Positions 53,927 through 63,188 of a DNA stretch of 64,000 nucleotides are shown here, piece after piece; position 1 is the first letter of the stretch; each line of letters begins with the position of its first letter. Location of the stretch: the NCBI GenBank assembly GCA_942491115.1, contig CALNZV010000019.1, forward strand, positions 124,001-188,000. Reading direction: 5' to 3'. The stretch is from CALNZV01 sp942491115. GTDB lineage: Bacteria; Desulfobacterota; Desulfobacteria; Desulfobacterales; UBA5852. The notes below the pieces were generated by a model, which worked only from the letters and a program-made list of their open reading frames with translations, searched no databases and was not told the origin of the DNA. The translations under genes were made by a program, and so were the position numbers.

Positions 53927-53955
53927 AAGATATCAAGATGCCCGTTCAAAGTCAA
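53927..53955 (-). promoter_or_regulatory. Sigma-70-like promoter of the exoribonuclease gene (possibly leaderless mRNA)
   Basis: On the minus strand TTGACT (53955-53950), a 17-bp spacer and TATCTT (53932-53927) match 5/6 and 4/6 positions. The expected start, about 7 bp past the -10, falls within a few bases of the ATG at 53918, so the transcript would have little or no leader. Confidence 0.5.
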
Positions 53956-54129
53956 TGAATTGAGCTCGATATAAATAATTTTAGGATTGATTCCAATGTG
54001 TTATGTCAAACCGCTCAAATCAGCCCGTCGGTGTCCTCCCCTCCTCCGAAACGATACCGATTCTTCGAGGTCATCCACCGCCCCCCGCCCACCATCCCCT
54101 CGCCGTCGAAACTGACGGTGCCCGACCCC

Positions 54130-55893
54130 ATGACATCCGCACGGCGACTTTACCCCTATCTTAAGGAAAACCGCGTCAAGATCGCGATCGGTCTGCTGGC
54201 CCTCATCACCGTCGACGTTCTTCAGCTGTTGATCCCGCGCATCATCAAAAAGGCCGTGGACGCCCTCACGATCACCGGCTCGAGCCTATCCGATCTTCAG
54301 GGCTACGCCGTCGCCATCAGCGGTATCGCCGTTTGTATCGGCGGGTTTCGCTACCTGTGGCGGCGGTGCCTCCTCGGCACATCGAGGCGGGTGGAAGAAG
54401 GCCTGCGAAACGACCTTTTCGCCCAGATTCAAACCCTGTCGGCCGGCTATTTCGACCAAACGAAAACCGGAGACATCATGGCCCATGCCACAAACGACAT
54501 CCAGCAAATCCGCATGGCTGCCGGCATGGGGATGGTGGCGATGAACGACGCCATTATCCTGGGCGCGGCCGCCATCGGATTCATGTCCTATATCAACCTG
54601 GAATTGACCCTTTACGTCCTGATACCCATGCCGCTGATCGTGTTCGGCACCCGATTTTTCAGCCGCAAAATGCATCGGCGCTACCGGAAAGTACAACAGT
54701 CATTTGCCGATCTGACCGAGGCCGTTCGAGAGCGATTTGCCGGTATTCGGGTGGTCAAAGCCTACGGCCTGGGACAGGATTCCGGCCGTGCGGTGGCCAG
54801 TGAATCCGGCCGATATGTAACGGAAAATATCAAGCTGGTAAAGGTGACGGGGGCCTTCCTGCCGATGATGGTGCTTCTCACCAACGTGAGCATGGCCATT
54901 GTGCTGTATGCCGGGGGAATCAAAACCATGACCTTGGATATAACCCCTGGCGATCTTGTGGCCTTTATCAACTATTTAGGGCTCCTGACCTGGCCGATGA
55001 TGGCCATGGGCTGGGTCACCAACCTGATTCAACGGGGGAAAGCCTCCCTTGACCGCATCGATGCCATATTGTCCGTCACCCCGGATATCCAAGATCGGGA
55101 TGGGGCGGTGCCTCTAAAAACGGTACCGTCGACGATTCGACTGGAATCGGTGACTTTCGCCTACGCGAAGGACAGTCCGCCGGTCATCAAGGGCGTCGAC
55201 CTGGTCCTGAAACGGGGCGAGGCCCTGGGTATCGTCGGTCCGCCGGGGGGAGGAAAGACGACCCTTCTCTCATTGTTTCCGCGCCTCTACGACATCAACG
55301 ACGGGGCGATAAGACTCGATGGCGTCGATTGTCGGAATGGTCGATTGTCGGATCTCCGGGCCCTTTTTTCCCTGTCGCCACAGGAACCGTTTTTGTTTTC
55401 CGGTTCCATACGGGAAAACATCACCCTATCCGCCGAGGTGACGGATGACGACCTCATGGACGCCGTGCGTAAAGCCGCCTTGGAGTCGACGGTGGCCGGG
55501 TTTCCCCGGGGTCTCGACACCCTCGTGGGAGAAAGGGGCGTGGTTCTTTCCGGCGGACAAAAGCAACGGGTTGCCCTGGCCCGCGTCTTTATCAAGCCGT
55601 CTCCCGTCCTGTTGCTGGACGATCCCATCAGTCAGGTGGACACGGAAACCGCCGGAATGATCATCGACAGTCTCCTCAAGCTGAAGGGCCAGTCGACCCT
55701 GGTCATCGTCAGCCACCGCCTGTCGGTCACCCGAATCGTCGACCGGGTGATCACCTTGGATGCCGGCCGCATCGCAGAAGAGGGTGCACCGGACGCCCTG
55801 ATGGCGGCCAATGGATACTATGCCCGCACCTGGCGGATCCAGGCGATTGAAGAGGGCCAAAGTAATGTGGCAGAAAGACTACGGGCACTTTGA
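54130..55893 (+). CDS. ABC exporter half-transporter with degenerate ATP site (subunit A)
   Basis: The type-IV ABC exporter half has an N-terminal six-helix domain and a C-terminal ATPase. Walker A is GPPGGGKTT (about residues 370-377 from ATG 54130), the signature is LSGGQKQRVALARVF and Walker B reads VLLLDDPISQVD, with Asp in place of the catalytic Glu, so one composite site is degenerate. The frame extends upstream to a GTG at 53998, but that part (SPPPKRYRFFEVI) lacks family similarity and a ribosome site, so I prefer MTSARRLYPYL. The next gene, its partner, overlaps by 29 bp. Pairs like this (TM287/288, MdlAB) export lipids, drugs or peptides. Confidence 0.9.
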   Translation: MTSARRLYPYLKENRVKIAIGLLALITVDVLQLLIPRIIKKAVDALTITGSSLSDLQGYAVAISGIAVCIGGFRYLWRRCLLGTSRRVEEGLRNDLFAQIQTLSAGYFDQTKTGDIMAHATNDIQQIRMAAGMGMVAMNDAIILGAAAIGFMSYINLELTLYVLIPMPLIVFGTRFFSRKMHRRYRKVQQSFADLTEAVRERFAGIRVVKAYGLGQDSGRAVASESGRYVTENIKLVKVTGAFLPMMVLLTNVSMAIVLYAGGIKTMTLDITPGDLVAFINYLGLLTWPMMAMGWVTNLIQRGKASLDRIDAILSVTPDIQDRDGAVPLKTVPSTIRLESVTFAYAKDSPPVIKGVDLVLKRGEALGIVGPPGGGKTTLLSLFPRLYDINDGAIRLDGVDCRNGRLSDLRALFSLSPQEPFLFSGSIRENITLSAEVTDDDLMDAVRKAALESTVAGFPRGLDTLVGERGVVLSGGQKQRVALARVFIKPSPVLLLDDPISQVDTETAGMIIDSLLKLKGQSTLVIVSHRLSVTRIVDRVITLDAGRIAEEGAPDALMAANGYYARTWRIQAIEEGQSNVAERLRAL

Positions 55894-57847
55894 GGAACAA
55901 TCCCTGGGTCGGACCTACGATGCCAAACTGGTCCGGCGACTGCTGCCATTTCTGCGCCCCTATCGGCTCCTGATTGCACTGTCGGTGGGCCTGGTGATGG
56001 TCATGACAGTGGTGGATCTCACCCTGCCGTTTATCATCAAAACCGCCATAGACCAGCATATCGTTCCTCGGATAGAGGCGGGGTCCCTTTCCGAAAACGC
56101 TCCATCCAGTCCCGGCGAGGCCCGGCGTCTCGATGTCCCCCTGACGGATCCCGCCGTGGCGGATGTGGTCGCTCGCTACCCAGAGCTTTTCAGAATGAAG
56201 GGCGACCGTGCATCCATCTCATGGAGTGACTTCCCCCTGATCGAGAAAGGAGATCTGAACGTTCTGCGCCAGAAGGATCGGCAAGGACTCGGGGTCATGG
56301 CCGGTTGGTTTCTCGTCCTTATCATCGGGAATTTTGGACTCAATTTTTTTCAGAGACTAATCATGGAAACGGCCGGCCACCGGATCATGAACGACCTTCG
56401 AATGACCCTTTTCGAGAAGATCCAACGCCTGTCCCTGACCTTTTTCAATCGCAATCCGGTGGGACGCCTGGTGACCCGGGTCACCAACGACGTGCAGAAT
56501 ATGCATGAGCTGTTTACTTCCGCCCTCTCTCTCTTTTTCAAGGATATCTTTCTGCTCGTGGGAATCATGGGGGTTCTTCTGGCCCTGAACTGGCGCCTGG
56601 CCCTGGCCGCCTTTGCCGTTCTGCCCCTGGTGGTTTACGCGGCAATGCATTTCTCCGTTCGGGTAAGGGATGTCTTCCGGCGGTTGCGAATCCAGGTGGC
56701 TGAAATCAACACCCGGTTTTCCGAGACCATCGGGGGTATCCGGGTGCTTCAGATGTTCCGCAGGGAGGCGGCCACCTATCGCCGATTTGCCGATCTCAAC
56801 CACGACAATTACCGGACCGGCATGGAACAGATCCACCTCATGGCGCTATTTATGCCCCTGATCGAGGTCCTGGGGGTGGTCATGGTGGCGGTCATCATCT
56901 TTTACGGCGGTCTCCAGATCATGTCAGCCACCCTGACCCTGGGAACCCTTGTGGCCTTCATTTCCTATCTTCGCATGTTTTTTCGTCCCATCCGGGACTT
57001 GTCGGAAAAATTCAACATCCTTCAGAATGCCATGGCATCGGCAGAACGGCTGTTTCTCATCATGGACAGCGAGGATCGAATGCCGGCGGCCCGGGCGATC
57101 CCGTCAACTCCCGCCGGCGACGCATCCGAGGCCGTCCGATTCGAAAATGTCTCTTTTTCCTATGTGCCCGAGGAACCGGTGCTGCGGGGCATTTCCTTTT
57201 CAGCCGCTTCCGGTGAGACGATCGCCCTCGTCGGCCCCACCGGTGCCGGGAAAACCTCCATCATCCATCTCCTGATCCGATTTCATCTCCCTACCAACGG
57301 CCGCATCCTGATCTGGGGAACCGACATCCGCGAGATGGAACCCGAAGCGGTTCGATCCCGAATGGCGTTGGTGATGCAGGATCCGTTTCTGTTCTCAGGC
57401 ACGGTAAGGGACAATATTTTTCCCAACTATCTCCGCTATGACGACGCGAAAATCCGCGAGGTGCTCGACACCTCCAACTGCCGGTTCGTTCTCGATCGGC
57501 TGCCCGACGGACTGGATACCGAACTCTCCGAGAGGGGAAGTTCCCTGTCGAGCGGCGAACGCCAACTGATTTCCATCGCCAGGGCCTTCGCCCGGGATCC
57601 CGACATCCTCCTTCTCGACGAGGCCACCTCCTACGTGGATTCGGAAACCGAGGAAAAAATCCAGGATGCCCTGACGCGGCTCATGGTCGATCGAACCACC
57701 TTTGTAGCCGCCCATCGATTGTCCACTATCCGAAACGCAGATCAAATCCTCGTCATCCAAGACGGTCGGATCGTGGAAAGTGGAGACCATTCCATTCTTC
57801 TGGCAAGAGAGGGCGTCTATCAACGGATGCTCGCACTCCAGAACTGA
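55865..57847 (+). CDS. ABC exporter half-transporter with canonical ATP site (subunit B)
   Basis: From ATG 55865 (GAGGG 8 nt upstream, inside the end of the previous gene) the protein has 660 residues. It has six transmembrane helices with an extra extracytoplasmic stretch of about 70-90 residues in the first loop (residues about 65-150), the intact Walker A GPTGAGKTS (about 457-464), signature LSSGERQLISIARAF and a canonical Walker B LLLDEATSYVDSE with Glu. Paired with subunit A, it should form a heterodimer with one active and one degenerate ATP site. The overlapping start indicates translational coupling and equal stoichiometry. Substrate is unknown. Confidence 0.92.
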   Translation: MWQKDYGHFEEQSLGRTYDAKLVRRLLPFLRPYRLLIALSVGLVMVMTVVDLTLPFIIKTAIDQHIVPRIEAGSLSENAPSSPGEARRLDVPLTDPAVADVVARYPELFRMKGDRASISWSDFPLIEKGDLNVLRQKDRQGLGVMAGWFLVLIIGNFGLNFFQRLIMETAGHRIMNDLRMTLFEKIQRLSLTFFNRNPVGRLVTRVTNDVQNMHELFTSALSLFFKDIFLLVGIMGVLLALNWRLALAAFAVLPLVVYAAMHFSVRVRDVFRRLRIQVAEINTRFSETIGGIRVLQMFRREAATYRRFADLNHDNYRTGMEQIHLMALFMPLIEVLGVVMVAVIIFYGGLQIMSATLTLGTLVAFISYLRMFFRPIRDLSEKFNILQNAMASAERLFLIMDSEDRMPAARAIPSTPAGDASEAVRFENVSFSYVPEEPVLRGISFSAASGETIALVGPTGAGKTSIIHLLIRFHLPTNGRILIWGTDIREMEPEAVRSRMALVMQDPFLFSGTVRDNIFPNYLRYDDAKIREVLDTSNCRFVLDRLPDGLDTELSERGSSLSSGERQLISIARAFARDPDILLLDEATSYVDSETEEKIQDALTRLMVDRTTFVAAHRLSTIRNADQILVIQDGRIVESGDHSILLAREGVYQRMLALQN

Positions 57848-58170
57848 CGTGACGCCCTTGCGCGGTGTCGCCTCTCCCATCCGTGGAGAACGCCGATGCC
57901 GGCCCCCCCTCCGACGCCCGCCGTGTGACGTCCCTCCCCTAACATTGATCGAGGCAACTTAAAACTTGCGAAAACCGCCGGCTGGTGGTAATGGATGGCC
58001 ATTCCCCTTATCACCATACAGACAACCGCATGGGCCCGGCCGCGGGTGTCTGTCCGTCATCACAGCACAGCGGCACAACGATAGAAGACCAGCTATTCGG
58101 AAAAGGCGAACGGCGGGAGGGTCGTTTCCTGCCATTGCTCACCCACAAACGGAAGAAGGAGGATGGATAG
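57848..58170 (+). other. fhs leader region
   Basis: This 323-bp region contains no gene I can support. It carries the hairpin listed next and a clear Shine-Dalgarno (GGAGG 8 nt before the fhs ATG). I do not recognise a THF or other riboswitch. Confidence 0.45.
58019..58052 (+). other. Strong hairpin in the fhs leader
   Basis: CAGACAACCGC (58019-58029) and GCGGGTGTCTG (58042-58052) pair over 11 positions with one mismatch, around a 12-nt loop that contains GGGCCC. No U-tract follows. It may be a structured leader element affecting fhs translation or mRNA stability. Confidence 0.45.
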
Positions 58171-59934
58171 ATGGCTTATGATGCGGTAAATATGGCTGAT
58201 TGGCAGATCTCTGAGGCAGCGGAAAAGAACATGCCGACCCCCGAGGAGTGGCAAGAAAAACTCGGTCTCCAGAAGGACGAAATGCTTCCCATGGGTCGAC
58301 TGGCCAAGATCGATTTCCTGAAAGTCATCAATCGTCTGAAAGACAAACCGGACGGAAAGTACATTGAAGTCACCGCCATCACCCCGACCCCCCTGGGTGA
58401 AGGAAAGAGCACCACCTCCTGCGGCCTGATGGAAGGATTGGGGAAACGCGGCGTCAATGTCGGCGGCGCCCTGCGCCAGCCTTCCGGCGGCCCCACCATG
58501 AACGTCAAAGGGACGGCAGCCGGAGGCGGAAACTCGCTGCTGATCCCCATGACCGAATTCTCTCTGGGCCTTACCGGCGACATCAACGACATCATGAACG
58601 CCCACAACCTGGCGATGGTGGCGCTGACCGCCCGCATGCAGCATGAGCGCAACTACAACGACGAGCAGTTGGAGCGCCTGACAAAAATGCGCCGGCTCGA
58701 CATCGACCCCACCCGGGTGGAAATGGGCTGGATCATCGATTTCTGCGCCCAGGCCCTGCGAAACATCGTCATCGGTCTCGGCGGCCGTTTCGACGGCTTT
58801 ACCATGCAGAGCCGTTTCGGCATCGCCGTCGGCTCCGAGCTGATGGCCATCCTGGCCGTGGCCACCGACCTGGCCGACCTGAAAGAGCGGATCAACAACA
58901 TCACCGTGGCCTTCGACAAAAGCGGCAAACCAGTCACCTGCCGGGACCTCGAAGTCGGAAACGCCATGGCCGCATTCATGCGCAACACCATCAACCCAAC
59001 CCTCATGTGCACCGCCGAATACAACCCCTGCTTCGTGCACGCGGGTCCCTTTGCCAATATCGCCGTGGGACAGAGCTCCATCATCGCCGACCGCGTCGGC
59101 TTGAAGTGCTTCGACTACCACGTCACAGAATCCGGATTTGCCGCCGATATCGGTTTCGAAAAGTTCTGGAACGTGAAATGCCGTTTCTCCGGCCTCAAGC
59201 CCCACGTCTCCGTACTGACCTCGACCATCCGGGCCTTGAAGATGCACGGCGGCGGCCCCAAAGTCGTGGCCGGGAAAGCCATGGATGAGGCCTACACCAA
59301 GGAAAATCTGGAACTGGTGGAACAGGGCGTCGAGAACATGGTTCACATGATCGGCGTCATCCGAAAAGCCGGCATCAATCCGGTGGTCTGCATCAACCGC
59401 TTTTACACGGATACGGACGCCGAGTGCGCCATCGTTCGTAAAGCTGCGGAAGCCGCCGGTGCCCGATGCGCCGAATCCAAGCACTGGGAAAAAGGCGGCG
59501 ACGGCGCCCTGGAATTCGCCGATGCCGTTATCGACGCCTGCAACGACGACAATGATTTCAAATTCCTCTATCCCCTGGAGATGAAGCTGAGAGACAGGGT
59601 GGAAACCATCGCCAAGGAAGTCTACGGCGCCGACGGCGTGGATTGGCAGCCTGAAGCCAATGCCAAGGCCGAAATGCTCGAAAACGATCCCATGTACGCT
59701 GACTTTGCCACCATGATGGTCAAGTCCCACCTCTCCCTTAGCCACGATCCGGTCAAAAAGGGCGTGCCCAAGGGGTGGCGACTTCCCATCCGCGACGTGC
59801 TCATTTACTCTGGAGCCAAGTTCCTCTGCCCCTGTGCAGGCACCATCAGCCTGATGCCGGGAACGAGCTCCAACCCGGCATTCCGGCGCATCGACGTGGA
59901 ACCGGAAACCGGCAAGGTGACCGGTCTCTTCTAA
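58171..59934 (+). CDS. fhs: Formate-tetrahydrofolate ligase
   Basis: Fhs makes 10-formyl-THF from formate, THF and ATP, the entry step of the methyl branch that feeds AcsE. The 587-residue protein is slightly longer than the Moorella enzyme (about 559). It has the ATP-binding P-loop TPLGEGKST at about residues 72-80, and the family segments RQPSGGPTMNVKGTAAGGG, EFSLGLTGDINDIMNAHNL, RLDIDPTRVEMGW and MPGTSSNPAFRRIDVEPETG near the end. A GGAGG ribosome site lies 8 nt before the ATG. It is encoded about 44 kb from the acs operon in its own transcription unit with a terminator. Confidence 0.97.
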   Translation: MAYDAVNMADWQISEAAEKNMPTPEEWQEKLGLQKDEMLPMGRLAKIDFLKVINRLKDKPDGKYIEVTAITPTPLGEGKSTTSCGLMEGLGKRGVNVGGALRQPSGGPTMNVKGTAAGGGNSLLIPMTEFSLGLTGDINDIMNAHNLAMVALTARMQHERNYNDEQLERLTKMRRLDIDPTRVEMGWIIDFCAQALRNIVIGLGGRFDGFTMQSRFGIAVGSELMAILAVATDLADLKERINNITVAFDKSGKPVTCRDLEVGNAMAAFMRNTINPTLMCTAEYNPCFVHAGPFANIAVGQSSIIADRVGLKCFDYHVTESGFAADIGFEKFWNVKCRFSGLKPHVSVLTSTIRALKMHGGGPKVVAGKAMDEAYTKENLELVEQGVENMVHMIGVIRKAGINPVVCINRFYTDTDAECAIVRKAAEAAGARCAESKHWEKGGDGALEFADAVIDACNDDNDFKFLYPLEMKLRDRVETIAKEVYGADGVDWQPEANAKAEMLENDPMYADFATMMVKSHLSLSHDPVKKGVPKGWRLPIRDVLIYSGAKFLCPCAGTISLMPGTSSNPAFRRIDVEPETGKVTGLF

Positions 59935-59962
59935 CCGCCGTTCACTAGCAGCGATCGCCCAG

Positions 59963-59997
59963 CGGGGCCTGAGATTGTCTTCGGGCCCCGTTTTTTT
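59963..59997 (+). terminator. Rho-independent terminator of fhs
   Basis: CGGGGCC and GGCCCCG arms around a 14-nt loop are followed by seven U (TTTTTTTG). It begins about 30 bp after the fhs stop. Confidence 0.85.
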
Positions 59998-60261
59998 GTT
60001 TCGGCGGCCCCTTGCTACCGCTGGTCGATTTCGATAGGGTGGGAGCCGTTGAAACCAGACCGATGGAGACCCTGACCGGCATCGCCACCAGCGAAGAAAC
60101 CATATGGCGTCAACCGAAAGGGGCCATCGACGATCTCGAAGACCAAGAGAAACGATTCCCACGACGGAATGCCGTCGACCGGCCCAGCTGGCAGGCGTCG
60201 CCCATCGTGGCCGGTGCCGTCATCACCGCTCGGCTCTGAGAAAGGGGGAATCGGACAACCA

Positions 60262-60567
60262 TTGCCGCCGCACCTGACAAGCCCGAACCACGGACGGACA
60301 CACGCCTGGTATCTTTACATCGTGAAGTGTGGTGACGGAAACCTCTACACCGGCATTACGACCGATGTGGCCCGCCGGTTGGCGGAACACCGCAGCAACC
60401 GGGGCGCCAAATACCTTCGAGGCCGGAAGCCCCTGACCCTTGTATTTCAGCAGAAGATAGGCGACAGGAGTCAGGCTCTGCGCATGGAAGCCCGGGTCAA
60501 GAAAATGAGACGAGCCGCCAAGGAGCAACTGATCGCCGCTGGATTCGAATGCCTGGGGCTCCCTTGA
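60262..60567 (+). CDS. GIY-YIG endonuclease-domain protein (YhbQ/UPF0213 family)
   Basis: The protein begins, by my estimate, at TTG 60262 and has 101 residues, the usual size of this family; an in-frame ATG at 60169 would add 31 residues with no family similarity. The GIY-YIG signature is WYLYIVKCGDGNLYTGITTDVARRLAEH, with conserved Arg in the following helix and a KYLRGRKPLTLVFQQK segment typical of the YhbQ-type. Catalysis of DNA cleavage in this subfamily is not well established. The start is uncertain because the purine-rich run lies 12 nt upstream. Confidence 0.78.
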   Translation: MPPHLTSPNHGRTHAWYLYIVKCGDGNLYTGITTDVARRLAEHRSNRGAKYLRGRKPLTLVFQQKIGDRSQALRMEARVKKMRRAAKEQLIAAGFECLGLP

Positions 60568-60586
60568 AGGAACCCCGTGGGAACAG

Positions 60587-61690
60587 TCACTGCCCCGGGT
60601 CGAGGGCAGTGACGACATCGTTCGCCTTTTCTTTCAGCCATTCCATAAAAAGCTCCCGCCCCAAAGCCAATACAACGGTCCCCACAAACAAACCGATGAT
60701 GCCGTATGCCAGAACCCCCCCGATGGCCCCGATGAAAATGATCACCGTGGGCACCTTGACCCCTCTTCCCAGGAAAATGGGTTTTAACAGATTGTCCAGA
60801 AGAGTGACGCCGGCACCCCAGATGGCGAAGAGAACAGCTGGAAGGGTATCGGCGGTGGAGAAGACATAGACAATCGCGGGAATGATGACCAGGCCCGGGC
60901 CGACCTGTATGACCGCCAGCACCAGACAGATCAGGGCCAGGAGCCCGGCCGCCGGCAACCCCACGGCCAGAAAGCCCATGCCAGCGAGAAACGACTGGAT
61001 CAATGCCACTCCCACGATACCCCGGGCAACGCTTCGGATGGTGTCCCTGGCAAGATCGACAAATTCTTCTCCCCGACGCTCCTCGACCCGGATGGCCACG
61101 GCAACAACCGCCCGTCGACCGATATCGGATCGAGACAGCATCAGCCCCGCGATGACGATGGCGAATACGAACTGGATCACTGCAAAGCCAATACCTGTTG
61201 CTGCCGACAACAGCCACCTGGACAAAGTCTTCAACTGGGGGCCGACCTCCAGGAGCGCCTCCTGTAGATTGGTCGACGCCAGGGTCCAGAATCGCTCGAG
61301 GGGTTCACCGACAATAGGCCACCCGCCGACAGACGCCGGAGGGGGTGGAATCGTCAGGGAACCGTCGCTCAAATCGCTTCCAAGACCTTTGATACCGGTC
61401 AGAAGGGTGTCGCCCATGATCAGGGTGGGTCCAATCAGCATAACCAGCAGAATCACTGTAAACATCACAGCCCCGACCCGCTTGCGGCCCCCTGTCAGAG
61501 CGACCATGCGACGGTAGCCGGGAAAGGTGGCGACAGCGATGATGACCCCCCAGATGACGGGGACAATAAACGGGCGAACAATCTGAAAGCACCAGGCTGC
61601 CAGAAGCACCGCAAGTCCGATGCGAATGGCGGCCTCCATGGATTGGTTCAGAAACGCCCTTTCCCCGGGTGGGGTGCTGGAAGCGGTCAC
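60587..61690 (-). CDS. AI-2E family transporter (PerM-like), second copy
   Basis: The 367-residue membrane protein has about eight helices and the AI-2E features (VAVAIRVEERRGEEFVDLARDTIRSV, VGVALIQSFLAGMGFLAVGLPAAGLLALICLVLAVIQVGPG, LLDNLLKPIFLGRGVKVPTVIIFIGAIGGVLAYG). I prefer GTG at 61690, because AGGAG lies 6 nt upstream; an ATG at 61696 directly abuts it. Sequence differs clearly from the copy at 43.2 kb, so the two are old paralogues rather than a recent duplication. Confidence 0.9.
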   Translation of the reverse strand: MTASSTPPGERAFLNQSMEAAIRIGLAVLLAAWCFQIVRPFIVPVIWGVIIAVATFPGYRRMVALTGGRKRVGAVMFTVILLVMLIGPTLIMGDTLLTGIKGLGSDLSDGSLTIPPPPASVGGWPIVGEPLERFWTLASTNLQEALLEVGPQLKTLSRWLLSAATGIGFAVIQFVFAIVIAGLMLSRSDIGRRAVVAVAIRVEERRGEEFVDLARDTIRSVARGIVGVALIQSFLAGMGFLAVGLPAAGLLALICLVLAVIQVGPGLVIIPAIVYVFSTADTLPAVLFAIWGAGVTLLDNLLKPIFLGRGVKVPTVIIFIGAIGGVLAYGIIGLFVGTVVLALGRELFMEWLKEKANDVVTALDPGQ

Positions 61691-61865
61691 GGTCATCTCC
61701 TGGTGTCTACTTGAGGTCAACGGTGGGGGGAAAAGGCGCAGCATCGATCACGCTCTCCCGGCGGTTGCGCCTTCCATAGCATTTTACCTTTTTATTTGGA
61801 AAGACTATACTTCACCGTTAACGATGTGAAACGCACTGCCCCTTGTCAACGACGGGAGTCATTCT

Positions 61866-63110
61866 TTGCAGACCCCCCAGATTTCCGGCGCCATCACCGC
61901 CATCAGCACAGCAGAAGCCCGTCGGCTCGCCCTGAACCGCGCCGGCCTCCTGAAACCCGAATGGACCCGGATGCCCATGTGCGTCCGGGCCGGGGTGCGG
62001 GGTGCCCGCAACGCCGCCCACCGCATTATCGATCGGTTCGGCTACCTGCAGATCGATACGGTTTCGGTCGCAGGGGCCCGAAGCCATGTCATCGTTCTCC
62101 TTTCCCGGATCACGGGTTTCGATCCGGAAACGGCGGAACAGCTTCTTCAACCAGGAGAGCCCCTCTTCGAGTACTGGGGTCATGAAGCCAGTTGGATGCC
62201 CCTGACGCTTTACCCGACATTCGCCTTCAGGCGGAAGGAATTTCGTCGCCACCCCTGGTGGGGGGATGTGATCGGCCGGTATCCGAAGGCGGCGGAGGAC
62301 CTGCGCCGACGCATTCGATTCGAGGGGCCGATTCGCTCAATCGATATGGATGGTCGGGGCAGCCGAGGATGGTGGGATCAAAAAATCGCCAGGCGGATCG
62401 CCGCGGCTCTTTGGTCGGCCGGAGAACTCGCCATCGTTGAACGACGTCATTTTCACCGAATCTTCGATCTTACCGAAAGGGTTATTCCCGACGAATACCG
62501 GCGCCAATCCGTTCCAAAACCTGATGCCATCTCGCACCTGCTTCTTCTGGCGCTGTCGGGGCACGGCTGGGCAACCACCGGCACTCTGGCCCAGACGTGG
62601 CGCCTCCGGCGACGTGATGGCGTTGCATCCGCCCTGAAACGATTGATGGAAAAGGGTGACATCATCCCCTGCCATCGGGTGGACCCTGCAGGCAACCGAA
62701 AAACCGGCTGGATCCGCCCCGGAGATCTCGAGGTGGCAGCGCGATTGAAGCGTGTCCGCCCAAGGAAGGACCGGGGCGTGCTTCTATCCCCCTTTGATCC
62801 CCTGCTGTGGGATCGAAAACGGGTGCGGGATCTCTTCGCCTTCGACCAGGTACTCGAAATCTTCAAACCGGCTGGGAAGCGGATCTATGGGTACTACTGT
62901 TTACCGGTTCTTGCCGGGGACCGCCTCGTGGCCCGAACCGATCTCAAAGCCGAACGGCAGACGGGCAAGCTTCATGTGCTCTCCCTCAGATATGAGCGAA
63001 GGAGTGAACCGGGTAAGCCATCGGCCGAAGACAAAGAGGCCGCCCGATCGGCTGTTCAGCGCTTCGCCGACAGCATCTCCTTGAAGCCGACGGGATCAGG
63101 GTTCCACTGA
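61866..63110 (+). CDS. YcaQ-like winged-helix DNA glycosylase
   Basis: The 414-residue protein belongs to the YcaQ/HTH_42 family, which in E. coli removes interstrand DNA crosslinks formed by alkylating agents. The catalytic QxD motif is present in YLQIDTVSVAGARSH, and the winged-helix parts include ALNRAGLL at the N-terminus, EYWGHEASWMPL, and GDIIPCHRV near residue 260. The start is TTG 61866 (GGGAG 7 nt upstream), which I prefer because the sequence immediately matches the family's N-terminus. It overlaps no neighbour. Confidence 0.88.
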   Translation: MQTPQISGAITAISTAEARRLALNRAGLLKPEWTRMPMCVRAGVRGARNAAHRIIDRFGYLQIDTVSVAGARSHVIVLLSRITGFDPETAEQLLQPGEPLFEYWGHEASWMPLTLYPTFAFRRKEFRRHPWWGDVIGRYPKAAEDLRRRIRFEGPIRSIDMDGRGSRGWWDQKIARRIAAALWSAGELAIVERRHFHRIFDLTERVIPDEYRRQSVPKPDAISHLLLLALSGHGWATTGTLAQTWRLRRRDGVASALKRLMEKGDIIPCHRVDPAGNRKTGWIRPGDLEVAARLKRVRPRKDRGVLLSPFDPLLWDRKRVRDLFAFDQVLEIFKPAGKRIYGYYCLPVLAGDRLVARTDLKAERQTGKLHVLSLRYERRSEPGKPSAEDKEAARSAVQRFADSISLKPTGSGFH

Positions 63111-63188
63111 TAGCGGGCATTCGGTCCGATCATATAACCGAGGCGCTCGCGCCACTTACCGCTGCAACCAACCGCAAAGGAAGAAGAG

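Noticed and set aside
57848..58170. Possible THF riboswitch upstream of fhs
   Set aside because: Only a simple hairpin is visible; I could not recognise the conserved THF riboswitch core.
58093..60162. 689-codon minus-strand open frame opposite fhs
   Set aside because: Antisense to the full fhs gene; low-complexity Gly/His/Val composition and no motifs.
60012..60239. 75-codon plus-strand open frame between fhs and the GIY-YIG gene
   Set aside because: No ribosome site, no family similarity, and composition not clearly coding; I leave it out.
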